Below, piece after piece: positions 14,301-26,354 of a DNA stretch of 64,000 bases. Under the pieces are notes generated by a model. The model saw only the letters and a program-made list of their open reading frames with translations, searched no databases and had not been told where the DNA came from. The number at the start of each line of letters is the position of its first letter. Position 1 is the first letter of the stretch. The position numbers were made by a program, and so were the translations under genes. This DNA is from Piper betle (lineage: Eukaryota; Streptophyta; Magnoliopsida; Piperales; Piperaceae): positions 161,806-225,805 of the forward strand of contig JAURVB010014595.1 in NCBI GenBank assembly GCA_033002965.1. Reading direction: 5' to 3'.

Positions 14301-15959
14301 GGATAGTTGAGTTTAATAAGGTTGTATGGAAGTTTTTAGAATAAAGCATCCATTGTTTTATGTGCATAGTTCTAGAAGTTACTGATCTACATCAACACCT
14401 TGCCAATATTGCATCATTCTAAATGTCTACACCTTGTCTTAGCTCAATTGGGCCCATGGCATAGATTTTGTGTCGTGGATTGGTGGTGGCGGTCACCACA
14501 TCTTATCTTCAGTTTTATTCATTAATTTTCAAGGTTGCAACAGGGAGAGGATTTGGCGCAATAACTTTGTCTCTGTGTTTTTGCATGGTTTTGTGTCTCA
14601 TCTATGAATATGAAATCAAGTAGTTGGTCATAAAATCCATGCTGCCAGCCTAACCTTTTTGTAGGAAAAGGACAAGGAATAGATGATGATTGATTAATCG
14701 CTCTCAAATCCAAATTAATTGCATAAAACGTCTGGAAAAAAATAAAAATAAAAAAGTTTTTATATTGGATGTCTTCTATGAATATAGTTCTAGTGCTCAA
14801 CACAATAGATCAACAGCGAGAAATTCATTCTATCACGCCCTTTTGGCTGTCTAAATATGTATAAGCATCTGTGCATATAGGGAGCATCTGCTTGCTGTTG
14901 TCAGCTCCAATGGAAAAATCTAGAAACCATAGCAGTTTGCATTGGAAACTAGCTGACTCATTTTTTAAGTTATGATCTTGTTTAATATTCATATGAAAGC
15001 TGCTCTGGCTTCTATAGAGATCTGATCCATTTTGGGATGCCTATGTGCTATAGGTGTGGAATCAAGAGGCCGTGTGATTGTGATTGCTGCTACCAACCGC
15101 CCAGATAAGATCGATCCAGCACTTCTAAGACCAGGTTGCAAATAACTCCCTCATGCTTATTCTTTTATCAGTTTCAAATGGGATACTAAGGCATTGTTTT
15201 GTTGGCAGGTCGTTTTGATAGGCACTTGTATGTGGGACTGCCATCTGAAGCAGACCGTGAAGCTATATTCAGAATTCACTTGCGCAGATGTCCACTCGGT
15301 GCTAATATCTCTTTAAAAAAATTGGCCAATCTTACAAAAGGATATACAGGGGCAGATATATTCTCAGTCTGCCAAACGGGTGGCTTTATTGCAATGGAGG
15401 TATCTTTCTCTGTCTTTCTATCCATGTTTATGAACTTTAATTATACTATAGAAGATTTTTCTCCATATTTGTTTTTCATCCTTTATAAAACCCTTTGTAT
15501 TGAGTGGTGACCAAGCGGAACTTTAATAATACTAGTAACATAAGAGAAAAAGTGAACGGACAATCAAGACAAAGGGGGACAAGATGACATCTTGCAATTT
15601 ATGTCATTTATCAATTCAAAAACCTCATTTACATTGATGGAAGTTTAATATATATAGACTAATTAGAACCTAATCATCATCGACTCTATAATCCTAATTA
15701 GTAAAAATAATAAATATACAGTTAAATACCCAAAAAATATTTTCAAGAGCCAATATTTATCATGGGACGTGCTTAAAGCATATATTTCTATTTTAAATTT
15801 GCTGCTTAATAATATGATGCTTTGCAGGAGAACATGGAGGGTGTTGTTTCAATGTCACACTTCATTAGTGCCATTGGTAGGGTTAAGCCAACTGATGTAC
15901 ATCTGTATGAAGCTTTTGCTGCGATGTTTGGAAGGTTCGTACACAGCATTAATTCATAG
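8312..15959 (+). CDS. CIP111: CIP111, calmodulin-interacting double AAA-ATPase (apparent frameshifts)
   Basis: An AAA+ ATPase with two ATPase domains, related to CDC48 and yeast Afg2/Drg1. Arabidopsis CIP111 binds calmodulin and the yeast relative acts in 60S ribosome maturation (family knowledge). Exons: 8312-8641, 9266-9420, 9632-10404, 10698-10904, 11829-12033, 12949-13442, 13670-14096, 15054-15134, 15209-15399, 15828-15959; about 998 residues, against about 1020 in Arabidopsis. D1 has Walker A GPPGTGKT (about 434-441) and Walker [10 protein letters not shown]2 has the family's unusual Walker A GPPGCSKT (about 774-781) and IIFFDEIDA. The last exon gives a tail ending FVHSINS, shorter than in Arabidopsis. 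Frame breaks at 9306-9310 (C5) and 10120-10124 (T5) are each healed by one extra base, and exon phases then agree throughout. The end of exon 3 (10404) is the least certain border. Confidence 0.9.
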
Positions 15960-16965
15960 AATAGCTCTCAATTGTGATTTGCATCTGATCAATTATCGTA
16001 TTAAGATTTAGATTATACCTCCCCCCCCCCAGCCTATTTTTTTGTACTTTATAATGTTCTTATTTTTTTCACTCCTGTACAGTCATGCTTTTTACTTTAG
16101 AATAGGCTGATTAATGGAAGTTGCAGATTCAAGTCTCCACACCTTTTTATTTTATTTTATATTTTTATTGTTGCACGGCAAATGCAATTTCTTTGTGTTA
16201 TCGTCAATGTCATTGAAGTAAATGTTTGTTGGCTATTTTAAACGAACTATGTTTCCCACACCTGTTGGGATCATCGCTGAGCCAGCCCGGTTGTCTGTAT
16301 CTTGCACTTGAGACAACACCAACAAAGAGTAGAGGGCAGCTATTTGTCATAAGATTACTATTGACTATTAAGATGAAGTAAACGGCATTATATTTGGAGG
16401 GTGATGAGATGCATCAATTAACCATCAATGGTGTTCGAGTGTAATTATAATTACGAACACCCGTATTGCCAAGTAGATATCTGATAATCAATTACTGGAG
16501 CAGATTATTATGGTCATGTACAATAGAATAACTCAATGGTAGACCCCTATAACCAATCATGATACCAATACTTGACACTAAATAAGGTATTTGATAGAAA
16601 ACTTACCAATTTGTTTCTTTCTGGATAGGTTTAATGTCGGTGACTAACGAATCAATTTATGCGAACGGTAGGCTGGTGGATACTATCATGAAGATAATTT
16701 TCTTGTATTAATCACTGTCAAAACGTACGACAAGATAGCTGCTGACCAGTCGACGGGACCTTGGAAGGTAAAACATGAAAAAGAATATTTCAGCGGCTTG
16801 TTAATATTGGAGAACAAATTCAGGAAATGCAAGCTCGGAACGTATACAAAGAGAAATGTATATTTTTTGCCGGCTAAACTTGGAAGAGATAACAGACATC
16901 CTAGTTATTAGGAGGATGAAAAACCATCCACTTGATTGTAAATCTGTCCAAACCACCAAGCACAA
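15960..16965. other. Convergent intergenic region between CIP111 and MPH1
   Basis: No gene is visible. It holds the 3' ends of two converging genes and a run of ten C residues at 16021-16030. No repeat boundary or coding similarity is evident. Confidence 0.5.
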
Positions 16966-18384
16966 TTAGGAGCTGCCAATGGAGGTTGAATCAAGAGCCA
17001 CTACCTGTTGGGCATCTGCAGGAGCAGGGGAAGAATCAAGAGATGGCGACAGAGACTGGTCTGGGGGAACCAATGCTTCAATAATCTCGGGTGGTTTGAA
17101 TTTGTTGATGTAGTAAGTAAGAGAGGGGCCTGTGTAGTCCAATGTCTGCACTTGAGGTTGGTTCTTGCCTACTTGTGTGAGTATTGTCGATGCTGCAGCC
17201 ACGGAGACGAGGGCGAAAACTGCTACAACTGCAGCAGTGTTCCCTGTTCCCTCCGATGATGTTCCCCCACTTCCTGAGCTTAATGCGCGTTCTGCTACGT
17301 ATACAACTGGCTGCAAAATAAACAGCAATATTCATTAAGATTGACTCAACCAAATTAACTCACCCTATGTGGGTTTGATCAGTTGACCAATATGAGTTAA
17401 GAGTTGAGACTCAACACCTAAATCGGTTTAACTTACTAGCCTAAAATCCGTATGGGTGCAATTTTAAATGCTATCTTCTAGTTGGATTCAGGTCTTCAAG
17501 TTAAGTAAATATATAAATGCCAAGATGTGGTAGAAGACAAGGAATCAGGTATGTCGGATTCAGGTTCGAAAATTAGAACCCTCCAGCAAACCTATCTGTG
17601 AGGCACCTTCGCTACAAATATCTTTGGAAGGAAAATTTTTAGGTATAACACATCTTGTGTATGATACATGCAAAGCATTTTTCTTTTTCCAATTATGTAT
17701 AAGCTCGTCATTCATGAGATTGATAATTTTGCGTATCTAAGACCAGGTTTGTACCATTTTACACAAGATGCTTAACATTAATTCAAATTGATGGAAACAA
17801 ATTCTAAGCAAAGATTGACCAAGATAAGTTAGTTCCAATCCAAAGATGATGCAAGGTGAGGAAATTTCAAAGCATGAGGAGAGATCATATAGTTAGAGGT
17901 AGCTAGGAGTGAGTGAACCTCAACGGAGTAGATGTTGGTTTGGCCAGCAGTAGTCTCAACGTAGCCCGTCCAGTTTCTTATTGCGAGGTGGGTACGTCCC
18001 TACGACTCTGGTCTTTTCTCCGGCCAGCCATTCCACGCTCACTCTTCCCACCTATCACCAAAGCGACCCACGTACATACCAATCCACAGAACCAAAATCG
18101 TCATCAGTTCACGCATATATGTATATATTTATGAAGGATTGAAAGAGTAATAATCAAATGAAGAGATTTTCCGAATGAAAAGCAACCTCTTTATCAGGGG
18201 CACATTCTTCTTCATTGCAGTCATCTGAATCATCAGAGGAAGCTCTCACAACAGAGAGATGGGAATTGCTCTGATGGGTGGTGCCAGCAGCTCGCCTTGG
18301 GAACAGAGGCGAAGAGTGGAGGGGATGGTAAGAACGGAAAACGCAGCCACCAGCAGAAAGCAAAGAGTGGGAAGCGCACACCAT
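16966..18384 (-). CDS. MPH1: MPH1, thylakoid protein for photosystem II maintenance (apparent frameshift)
   Basis: Matches the plant protein MAINTENANCE OF PSII UNDER HIGH LIGHT 1, a thylakoid membrane protein that protects photosystem II under strong light (family knowledge). Exons: 18187-18384, 17919-18051, 16966-17310. Exon 1 gives a Ser/Arg-rich chloroplast transit peptide followed by the family motif CNEEECAPDKE. Exon 2 encodes VSVEWLAGEKTRVVGTYPPR and then, in another frame, NWTGYVETTAGQTNIYSVE. Exon 3 encodes a membrane segment (AAVVAVFALVSVAAASTI), then SLTYYINKFKPPEI and a Pro-rich tail. Exon 2 is 133 bp although both flanking junctions are phase 0, so its length should divide by three. 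The break lies at the AAA run (17974-17976). Two extra A residues would restore the frame and give the same R-to-W spacing as Arabidopsis. Either an assembly error or a broken allele. Confidence 0.85.
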
Positions 18385-19261
18385 CGGCAGAAGAGGCCGC
18401 CGATGCGACTATGAGTGGTAGTGCAGAGGAGTTGAGGGAGAGGAAAGGGTGGTGCCGGATGCAGTGGCGTTGGAGGGGGATTCTCTGCACTGCATTGTGT
18501 GGTCTACTTTCAACTATTTTATTCATTCATCAACTTTCTTATATTATTATTGTGCTCATATAAAATATCTTTTCCTATTTTAAAAAAGAATTTACGTAGA
18601 AAAGGTCATATAAATACAGGTATATTAAAAATGGGGAAATAATAAACAAATACGACTAAAGAGACGAAATATCAAGTGATTCTTTCGCCACCACAAGTCC
18701 AGCCATGTTCGTCGTGGACGACCTCGCTGCCACTACTGCCAATCAAAAAAGTTGACCCACAAAATCATTGAACTTTTCCGCAATAAATTGACTGCTAAAA
18801 TTTTTTTTCATGTGATTGAACCATTCAGAGAAAGGCACAGCCAGTTCAAAAAATTAAAAGTTGCATAAAAGCATTGATATATGCCCCATGCTTCAATCCC
18901 TGTTTCTGGGCATTTGCTCTCTTTACAGTTCTATCAATGGCAAGGTGGCCTTCCATGCGTTTAGCAGTTTCCCACTCTGTAACTTAGCCCTGTGATAAAT
19001 CTTCTATGTATCTAATCCAAAACTTCATCAGAGTTCCTGAGCCGCTTCCTCACATCGATGTGGCATTTCTCAAACGCGCCTTCTGAAAGTGGATGTAAAA
19101 TTAATGGCCCAATATCTTATTCTAGCAAGCATTCATATACTAATTAGTAATTTCAATACTTTACTAATTAAAAACAGACAATATAAAAGCTCCATATTTA
19201 GGGCTGCTACAAAATTGCAGGATTGTTGTTGGTTTCATACAGAGAACCTTAAGCCAATTCC
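18385..19261. other. MPH1 upstream region, then unassigned DNA
   Basis: The promoter and leader of minus-strand MPH1 should lie just right of 18384. Beyond about 18560 the sequence is A+T-rich and I recognise no gene or repeat until the retrotransposon boundary at 19262. The last five bases (ATTCC, 19257-19261) are the left target duplication of that element. Confidence 0.5.
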
Positions 19262-19522
19262 TGATGGAATTCTGATTTAGGAATCCTATAACTAGATCTA
19301 TAGGCTTCAACAAGGAATCCTATACATCTTTAATACCCAAACTCGATCAAACTTGAAGCAACAATTAGGAATAAGAAGAGCAACGACAAAGGTAATGAAA
19401 ATCAAAGCCTTTATTCAATGTAATGATAATAATCTTGACTAATACATGAAGATGTCTTATATATGATATAACTCTAATTAAAACAAATTTGTAATGTTTA
19501 ATATACCCTTCCTAAGTCATCT

Positions 19523-19560
<38 letters not shown>

Positions 19561-19773
19561 TATGATCAAAATACCCCTAATTAATAATTCATAAACAGGG
19601 AAAAAATAAAATTAAGGAAAAACTCATATTGCGAAGACTTTCTCTACTTATTCCTTCTTTGTATAGACTTTTATAGTTTTAAGATCCTTCTCAATTAAAT
19701 CTATTCTTCATGATTTTCATTAATGTTATGATGCAAATTAGGCATAGGAATTACCTTATCTTGCACATCTTCA
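19262..19773 (-). repeat. 3' LTR of the outer retrotransposon
   Basis: Aligns along its length with 32265-32788, with scattered substitutions and small indels, including different lengths of an internal AT run (about 19530-19557). The adjoining purine-rich tract at about 19775-19785 is the expected polypurine primer on the minus strand. Confidence 0.85.
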
Positions 19774-19979
19774 TTCTCCTCTTCTTAAAAAAACTCACCC
19801 TCAAGTTCTGCTCTTCAAACTCATCAAAATAAGGATACAAATGTGCAACATTAAACGTATTATGAATATTCAAACCATTAAGAAACTTCACTCTATACGC
19901 ATTATCACCAAAAATTTCAAGTATCTCACACGTCCAAGCTTCTTTAGCGTCAACTTATGACACATTCCTTGAGGACATA

Positions 19980-20471
19980 TTACCTTTGACAAATAGACTC
20001 ATACCAAATCCCCAACTTCAAACTTTCGTTGACCACAGCCATTAGTTCTATGTCATAGGTGCTATAATTCAACAAAGATCCACTCAACTTCTCACTAAAG
20101 AATGCGATAGGATGCTTACACTGTCTAAGAACGACACCAATACCATTTTTAGATGAATCACACTCCACTTCAAACAACTTATCAAAATCTAGCAATGCTA
20201 AACATGGAGCTTCAGTAAAACACTTTTTAATGAGCACAAAAGCATTTTCAGCTTCATCAGTCCACAGAAAATTGTTCGATTTCATCAAATCAGTAATAGG
20301 TGTCATAATAGTGCAGAAAGTTTTAATAAAACACATATAGAAACTAGTCAATCCATAGACAGAACGAACTTGTGATATTGAGGAAGGAGTCTCCCATTCT
20401 TGGATGGTCTTTATCTTACTTTCATCAGGCCGAAGTTCATCTTTTGAAACTTCACATCCTACGAAGATCAT
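19980..20471 (-). pseudogene. Reverse transcriptase C-terminus and RNase H remnant, Ty3/gypsy type
   Basis: The frame contains the typical gypsy thumb and connection sequence (family pattern FLGH..S..G....K..AI..W) in diverged form, followed by the start of RNase H. The catalytic YxDD core of the polymerase is absent, because the frame begins only after it. It belongs to the outer element and is non-functional as it stands. Confidence 0.85.
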
Positions 20472-20555
20472 TTTTGGGGTCTTAGCCCTGATTAATGAAG
20501 GGCAAGAGATGACATTAGTTCAACCATCCCATTTGACATGTCGATCAAATTGTCA

Positions 20556-20918
20556 CTATCTACCCAAAAGTAGATGACAAGCATCCATGACAACATCACA
20601 TAAAACCTCATCTTTAAAACTACCCATAACAAAAGGCACAAGGCATTGATTAACTACTTTTACTGAAGTATCAGTAGCTAACCACACCAATTTGTAGGGA
20701 TGAGGATGCACCTCCGTCTTCAACTTAAAAAAATCAACTGCCTTTTTAGCTATTATGTTCTCACTTGCAGCAGGATCAATAATCAACTTAGCAGGTTGAC
20801 CATGAATGTAGCATGTAGTACTAAAAATACTCCGTCTTCTCCAATCTTCCTTTATAGTTTTCGACGTAAGGAACAAGGGTCTAGTGACAAAGCAATAATT
20901 AGGCTCATAACCTACCAA
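20556..20918 (-). pseudogene. Retropepsin-like protease remnant of the outer element
   Basis: The frame shows an aspartic-protease fold of the gypsy type (IIDPAASENII where functional proteases carry D-S/T-G or D-G-G-S) and a C-terminal LLLGR motif that normally precedes reverse transcriptase. The altered active-site motif and the missing polymerase region downstream indicate decay. Confidence 0.75.
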
Positions 20919-21532
20919 TGCTTTGTGATCATCCTCAACAACATCCTCATCAGCTGGCTGCGAATCCTCAACAAAATCCTCTATAAACTTTTCTTCAGCA
21001 TTCGTAAGAAGTTAAGGCTTCAATGGACAGTTGGCTGACAAGTGCCATGGCTTTTGACAGGCTAGCATTGCGTGTAGACGCTTGACCAAGTCGTCCACAA
21101 GAAGGTTGTCTTTGTTGGTTATTTGCTGGTCGGGAATTTGGGGGAGGATTTATTACTAGCAGCCATGGAAAGAGCAATTTGAGGCGGCGGCCAATAAATA
21201 GAAGACAATGGGACAGAACAGGAATGGCTAGCCCTCATTATCTGAGACTTACAAAACTCAGATTTGATATAATCTCAAGCACATCAGAAAAATAAAATCT
21301 CGGCAACCTCTCTTTCAAATCAGCCCATAATCCATATAAATAACGATCCACTAACTGATCGTTTACTCTCACTAAGTTTAGCCTGAGCCACCGAAGAATG
21401 AAACTCCTTAGTATACTCTCTTACGGATTGAATACCTTGTCTAATAACAATTAACCTCCCAAATAATTGTTGCTTATATTTATAAGGAATTAACTCTTCA
21501 AAACCATGTGAAACTCATTCCATTCAGCGATT

Positions 21533-23862
21533 TGTAACTCTACAACCCCAACTTCGGGTTAGAGTTTTACCCGCTTATTGCTTTGCCCGGTTCGAGTCAG
21601 TTCAACTTTCAGATTATGGGTATGGGCCCAGATGGTTGTATAACCATGTTATGGAGGTTGGGTATGCCAGATATATAAATGATAACTTCAATTATGTTAC
21701 AACAGAACATAAATTATCAACGTATACTCAAGGGATACCGGTTCATGGTTATGTTAACTCAAGGGTTTTATGGCTAGATCTAATTTGTTGTAGTGCTTAG
21801 TACCTGCTTGAAATTCATTAGGGTATCGCTTTTACATGCTTTTTAGGGATTTCGAAGTACCGGATTGCCCCTGTGGGCCCAATTTGATTTGATTCTCAGA
21901 TCTTCACCTAGTTGACTATAAAGTTTCGAGACTCATTTAGCTTCCTCACCTTGATTTTCGTCCATATAATCACTATTAGGCTTCGGAGTCAATTTTGACT
22001 TTTATTTATGTTGATCTGAGCTTTTCGTCCAAATATATATTATATATACTCTAGGTGGACCCCACTAAGACAACAAGTTGTTGGGCATTTAGATCGTGCC
22101 ATGCGGCAAGATCTAGTTCGGCCATGTTAGCCCTAGCATTGGCCAACTAGATTTCAGGAGATTTTCCCCCGTATTTTCATAATATTTTCTACCCTTAGTG
22201 CTACTGGCACTTTTGGCTGCTGCTGGCAAGTCTCCGGCCACCCTCTGGCAATTGGACCACTGCCACTGTGACCGCATTGTGGTTGGCTATCGATTCAGGC
22301 CTAGTTTTGGCACCGGTGCCGCTGCGTTGGCAGCCAGAGATGAGGGTTTGTTCACCATTCTCACCACTGACATCATTGTGCGAGCCATTTTCTGGCGCCA
22401 ACAAGGCCAACTACCTAGATCGACTCCTCCCACCAAGGCCTAACTTTTTGAGACCACCCTCAACCCTCGCCGTGGCAGCGATCGCCACCGGCGACATCGT
22501 CATTTCTGGTGGCATTTTTCAACGCCAGTGAGCCTTTTTCGGCGAGGCCAACCCCCCCAGATAGTTTCCTCTGTCAAGACCTTCCATTTGAGTCTAGCCC
22601 CGACCTCTATTGTGACTGCAATTGCCGCCAACGTCTCTACCTAACCCGGCAACAATCCCTCCCACTCATGGTCGTTTTCCGGCCAATCGACGACCAAACT
22701 ACGTTGGTCACCACCATTGCCATGTTCCCAATTGCCTAGGCCGTCAATTGAGACCGACACCGACCCCTGGCTCCCCACCATTGCCATTTTCCAGCAATGA
22801 GCACGGGTGATGCTTGTCGTGCCCATTTACCCGCTCCAGCTTGTTCATGCTCACTAACCAATTCGTGTCCACCCACTTCTGTCCAACCTTGTTCATGTCC
22901 ATTGCCCATATTCGGGTCAATGACCCGACCCAGCTGACCGAGTTGCCCAACTCGCCCAAGAGCTTGACTCGGGCGAGTTGACTCCGCTTGACTTGGTCTA
23001 ACTCGCCCAATTGACTCGACAACTCATTTTCGGACGTTTTTGCCCGTTTTCATTCGTTATTTAACGGTAGATAATTTGAGACTCCCTACATTAGTTTAGA
23101 CGTATATTTACATTATATAGCATATTTTGATGCTATGAATATTATTTATTTATTAATTATTTTATTTATTTAATTAATTATTATTGTTTATTTCTTATTA
23201 TTTATATATTTATCGATTATGATACATATTTATATGATTATTTATTATTATTGATGATATATTTATTTATTACTATTAATCTTATTCATGTTTACCAAAT
23301 TTTATTTATTTATTTGTTCATTATACATATGTTATTATTTATTTGTCTTTAATTATATATTTATGTATCTTATAGCTATTCTGTTATTATTCATGACTAA
23401 TTAACATTAATTAATTAATTATTTATTTATTTATCAAATTATTTATTTATTTACTTGCATATATGTTATTATTTACTTTTGTTCAACCACATACGTATAT
23501 AGTATAATTATGTTATTATTTTATGATTAGTGTATTATTTATTCTCATGTATTTATTATTTATCTATTTATCCATGAGTTTATTTATTTATTTATTTATT
23601 ATTTGTTTATTAGTTATTTTTCCTTGTTACGTCTCAACTTACATGTTGAGTGTTTATTGTTGATTTATTTAATGTTATTGTTGATGTAAGTACATGTCGC
23701 AACCATATATCATATAGAATTGTCAATCTTGTTTTTACGCCAAGAGAGTTATTTTGATTTATTTTTCATTCGAATCTTATAGATTAATTGATTTAAACAT
23801 GAATCAACACGATCATATCAGTTCTAAACTGGTTCTTAAGTGAACTGGAATGGGGTATTACA
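21533..23862 (+). repeat. Long LTR-like repeat, copy 1 (inside the outer element)
   Basis: It interrupts the outer element. It begins TGTAACTC and ends GGTATTACA, as many Ty3/gypsy LTRs do. The segment around 22020-22140 and the TTTATTTATT-rich stretch 23090-23640 align with 57890-58020 and 58270-58870, so this is the same family as the repeat at 57757. A GC-rich patch (22150-23040) holds open frames without recognisable domains. I found no matching target duplication, so whether it is a solo LTR or a fragment is open. Confidence 0.6.
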
Positions 23863-24189
23863 ATAACTCACCTAACCACCCCACTAAATGCATAAGGATC
23901 TTCAGTATGCAGTTGCTGCATCTCGAAGTCAAGAAATGGCAACCTCAACACGAGCATGAGGAGGAACTTGCCCAGCTACTTGTATCAAATCTAGTACCTC
24001 ATCAGTCCCATAATCTCCTTTAAACTCCGGAACTTCAAATTTCATTCGACTTTGCCACTATTTGCTATTGTCCAACAATGCTTGTAAATAATTCACATTG
24101 AGAAAAGGATTATAAACTTGCTAGTCCGGAGGTGCCTGAAAAGTGGGCAGTGCCAAGGTATGAGGAACTAACTAAGGCGTCATGCCAAT

Positions 24190-25050
24190 AGCATGGTTGC
24201 ATAAATCGAATCGGAATCGGTCTAAATCGGACAGGAATCGGTTCAATTGAATCGGTCCAAATTAGTTTAATCAGTCATATATAATAATTTGACAATTCAT
24301 AATATAAATATATTAAAATTAGGTATTGATGTTATTTTGATATTATTTTGTGTATTATAGTTTATGATATTTTTAAATATTTTTAAAATTTTTTTAAAAT
24401 TATTTAGAATTAATTATTATTTTTTACTCGAGTTAGACTCGAGTCAACTTTTAATTACGAGAATGCCACCCTCTGCTCTTTACCCCCAACTGCCGTCGGC
24501 GGCCCGGTCGGCGGCGAGTCTCGCGGCCACTGCACTGTCGGCCAGCCACACATCGGAGGCCCAGTTGCGAGGGAGGTGGCAATGTCGACAGCCCGGTCGG
24601 AGGAACAGTCGGCGACGATTCATGCGTCATAGAGACGATTCGGTCCGGCCACACGTCAGCGGCGACGTTGCGAGGTCGGCAGCCCGGGCGGCGGCGAGGT
24701 CGGCAGCCCGGGCGGCGGCGAGGACGGCAGCCTGGGCGGCAACAAGCCCGGAGTCGGGGACGCACGGCGGAGGGCGGAAACAAGGCGGCGGAGGGCGGAA
24801 ACAAGGCGGCGGAGGGCAAACGAGCGGCGGCGATGTGGGGGAGCGGGTTAATTTTAGGTTTTTAAAATCAAAATTACCATTTTACCCATGTTTAAATAAT
24901 TTAATAAATATTATACTTAGGGTATTTTAGTAATTTACCAAAAAACCGATTCTTCCCGATTCCGAATCGGAGTCAACTCGGCCGGAATCAGGGTGAATCG
25001 GGCGAGTTCGGCTCCGATTCGGGGCCGACTTGATTTGATACCTATTAAAC
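24190..25050. mobile_element. Possible non-autonomous DNA element with GC-rich core
   Basis: The left edge is rich in AATCGG motifs and the right edge in their complements (CCGATTC), giving imperfect inverted ends. The core (24460-24850) is very GC-rich, with short tandem repeats such as GGAGGGCGGAAACAAGGCGGC. The GC-rich frames on both strands look like low-complexity Arg/Ala translations and I do not call them genes. The termini and target duplication are not resolved. Confidence 0.4.
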
Positions 25051-25081
25051 ACAAGAGACTGTGCAAAAGGTGCTTGTCTAT

Positions 25082-26266
25082 TGTTCGGGCGCGGGTTCGT
25101 CCGCTGGTGCGGGTTAGAGTGTTCCCGCGTCGGGTTGGAAGGGTTCGGTGGGACCGAGGCGCCCTTGCCGCGCAAAGAGACAGCGGGATGAGACTAAAGA
25201 GTCACAAGTATCCAAGGGATGGCGATTTCCAATCCTAATTATTCATTTCCATAGACATATCATGCTTGAATGCATGAAAATTGCAACTGCAATGCTGCTT
25301 CAACTTCAGAAGGGAAAGATTGTCTTCCTCCTCTGGATTGCAATAACTCCTCCAAGGCGTCTCCTTCAATGGCGTCCTTAGTTGCAGCAGGGTGTATTTC
25401 AGCAATTCCTTCTTCAAGTCTCCTTCAATTCAGCAAACATAGGTGTCCTCCTCCTAGCAGCAACATCAACCTTCAATGGCGACTTTAATTGCAGCAGGGT
25501 GGATTTCAACAACTCCTTTAATCAGCAAGACAGCAACATGACATTTCCTTCCCCTTGCTTCTTCTCCAGTGGCAGCAACAAGCAAGGATGGAGGAGTAGG
25601 GCGTCCTCCTCCTAGCAGCAACAAGCAAGGATGGAGGCAATGGCAGCAACAAGCAAGGATGGAGGCAATGGCAGCAACAAGCAAGGATGGAGGAGTAGGG
25701 CATCCTCCTCCTAGCAGCAGCAGCCTGGGCGTGGAACACCGTTTTCCAGCCCCTCCCTCCCTCTCATCCTGCAATGGCGTCCTTATTTATAGTAAGCGAA
25801 CAGCAACTTCGTCTTCCTCAATGCAATGAGTTTGTGACTTTGTCTTCTCCAATGCAATACTTCGTCTTCTCTAATGCAATACTTCGTCTTCTCAATGCAA
25901 TACTTCTTCTTCTCAATGCAATGCTTCGTCTTCTCAATGCAATGACTTCGTCTTCTCAGTGCAATGACTTCGTCTTCTCAGTGCAATGACTTCGTCTTCT
26001 CAGTGCAATGACTTCGTCTTCTCAGTGCAATGACTTCGTCTTCTCAATGCAATGACTTCGTCTTCCTCCACTTCGTCTTCTTCAATGGCAGCAATGACTT
26101 CGTCTTCCTCCACTTCGTCAATCTCGTGGACCCCTTTCCCTCCTTCCGAATAAATCCCACGTATCTCATTTCTATTAAATTAGGCATAACCACGGGTTCA
26201 ACCACGACTGGCTGGGTTAACCGTCATGATTGAGCCGAGGGGTGCGGTGAAAAATTTGGACGAACA
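25082..26266 (-). repeat. 3' LTR of the PB1-carrying element
   Basis: Nearly identical to 29273-30471, differing by a few substitutions and small indels. The part from about 25800 to 26070 is a degenerate tandem array built from a 22-bp unit, GACTTCGTCTTCTCAATGCA plus AT. A second short array of GCAACAAGCAAGGATGGAGG lies at about 25575-25700. Confidence 0.92.
25800..26120. repeat. 22-bp tandem array inside the LTR
   Basis: About a dozen head-to-tail copies of a unit close to CTTCGTCTTCTCAATGCAAT. The other LTR carries the matching array at about 30000-30310 with a slightly different copy number. The open frames through it are periodic artefacts of the repeat. Confidence 0.9.
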
Positions 26267-26280
26267 TCAGCCCCCTTGCC
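26267..26280 (-). promoter_or_regulatory. Polypurine tract of the PB1-carrying element
   Basis: On the minus strand GGCAAGGGGGCTGA directly precedes the 3' LTR. This is the expected place for the plus-strand DNA synthesis primer. Confidence 0.6.
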
Positions 26281-26354
26281 GATTTTTCGCAATCTGAGAA
26301 AGAAGAATCGGCAAAACATTTTTATTCATTTTTCATTCTTTTTTTTTTCATAAT

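Noticed and set aside
24364..24930. 188-codon Arg/Ala-rich frame
   Set aside because: It is a GC-rich repeat core with repeated GGCGG motifs; frames are open on both strands because of composition.
25466..25829. Open frames in the LTRs, both strands
   Set aside because: They are low-complexity translations of tandem repeats, duplicated in both LTRs, with no start context or domain.
25800..26120. CRISPR-like look of regularly spaced short repeats
   Set aside because: The units are contiguous with no unique spacers, lie inside an LTR, and the host is a plant.
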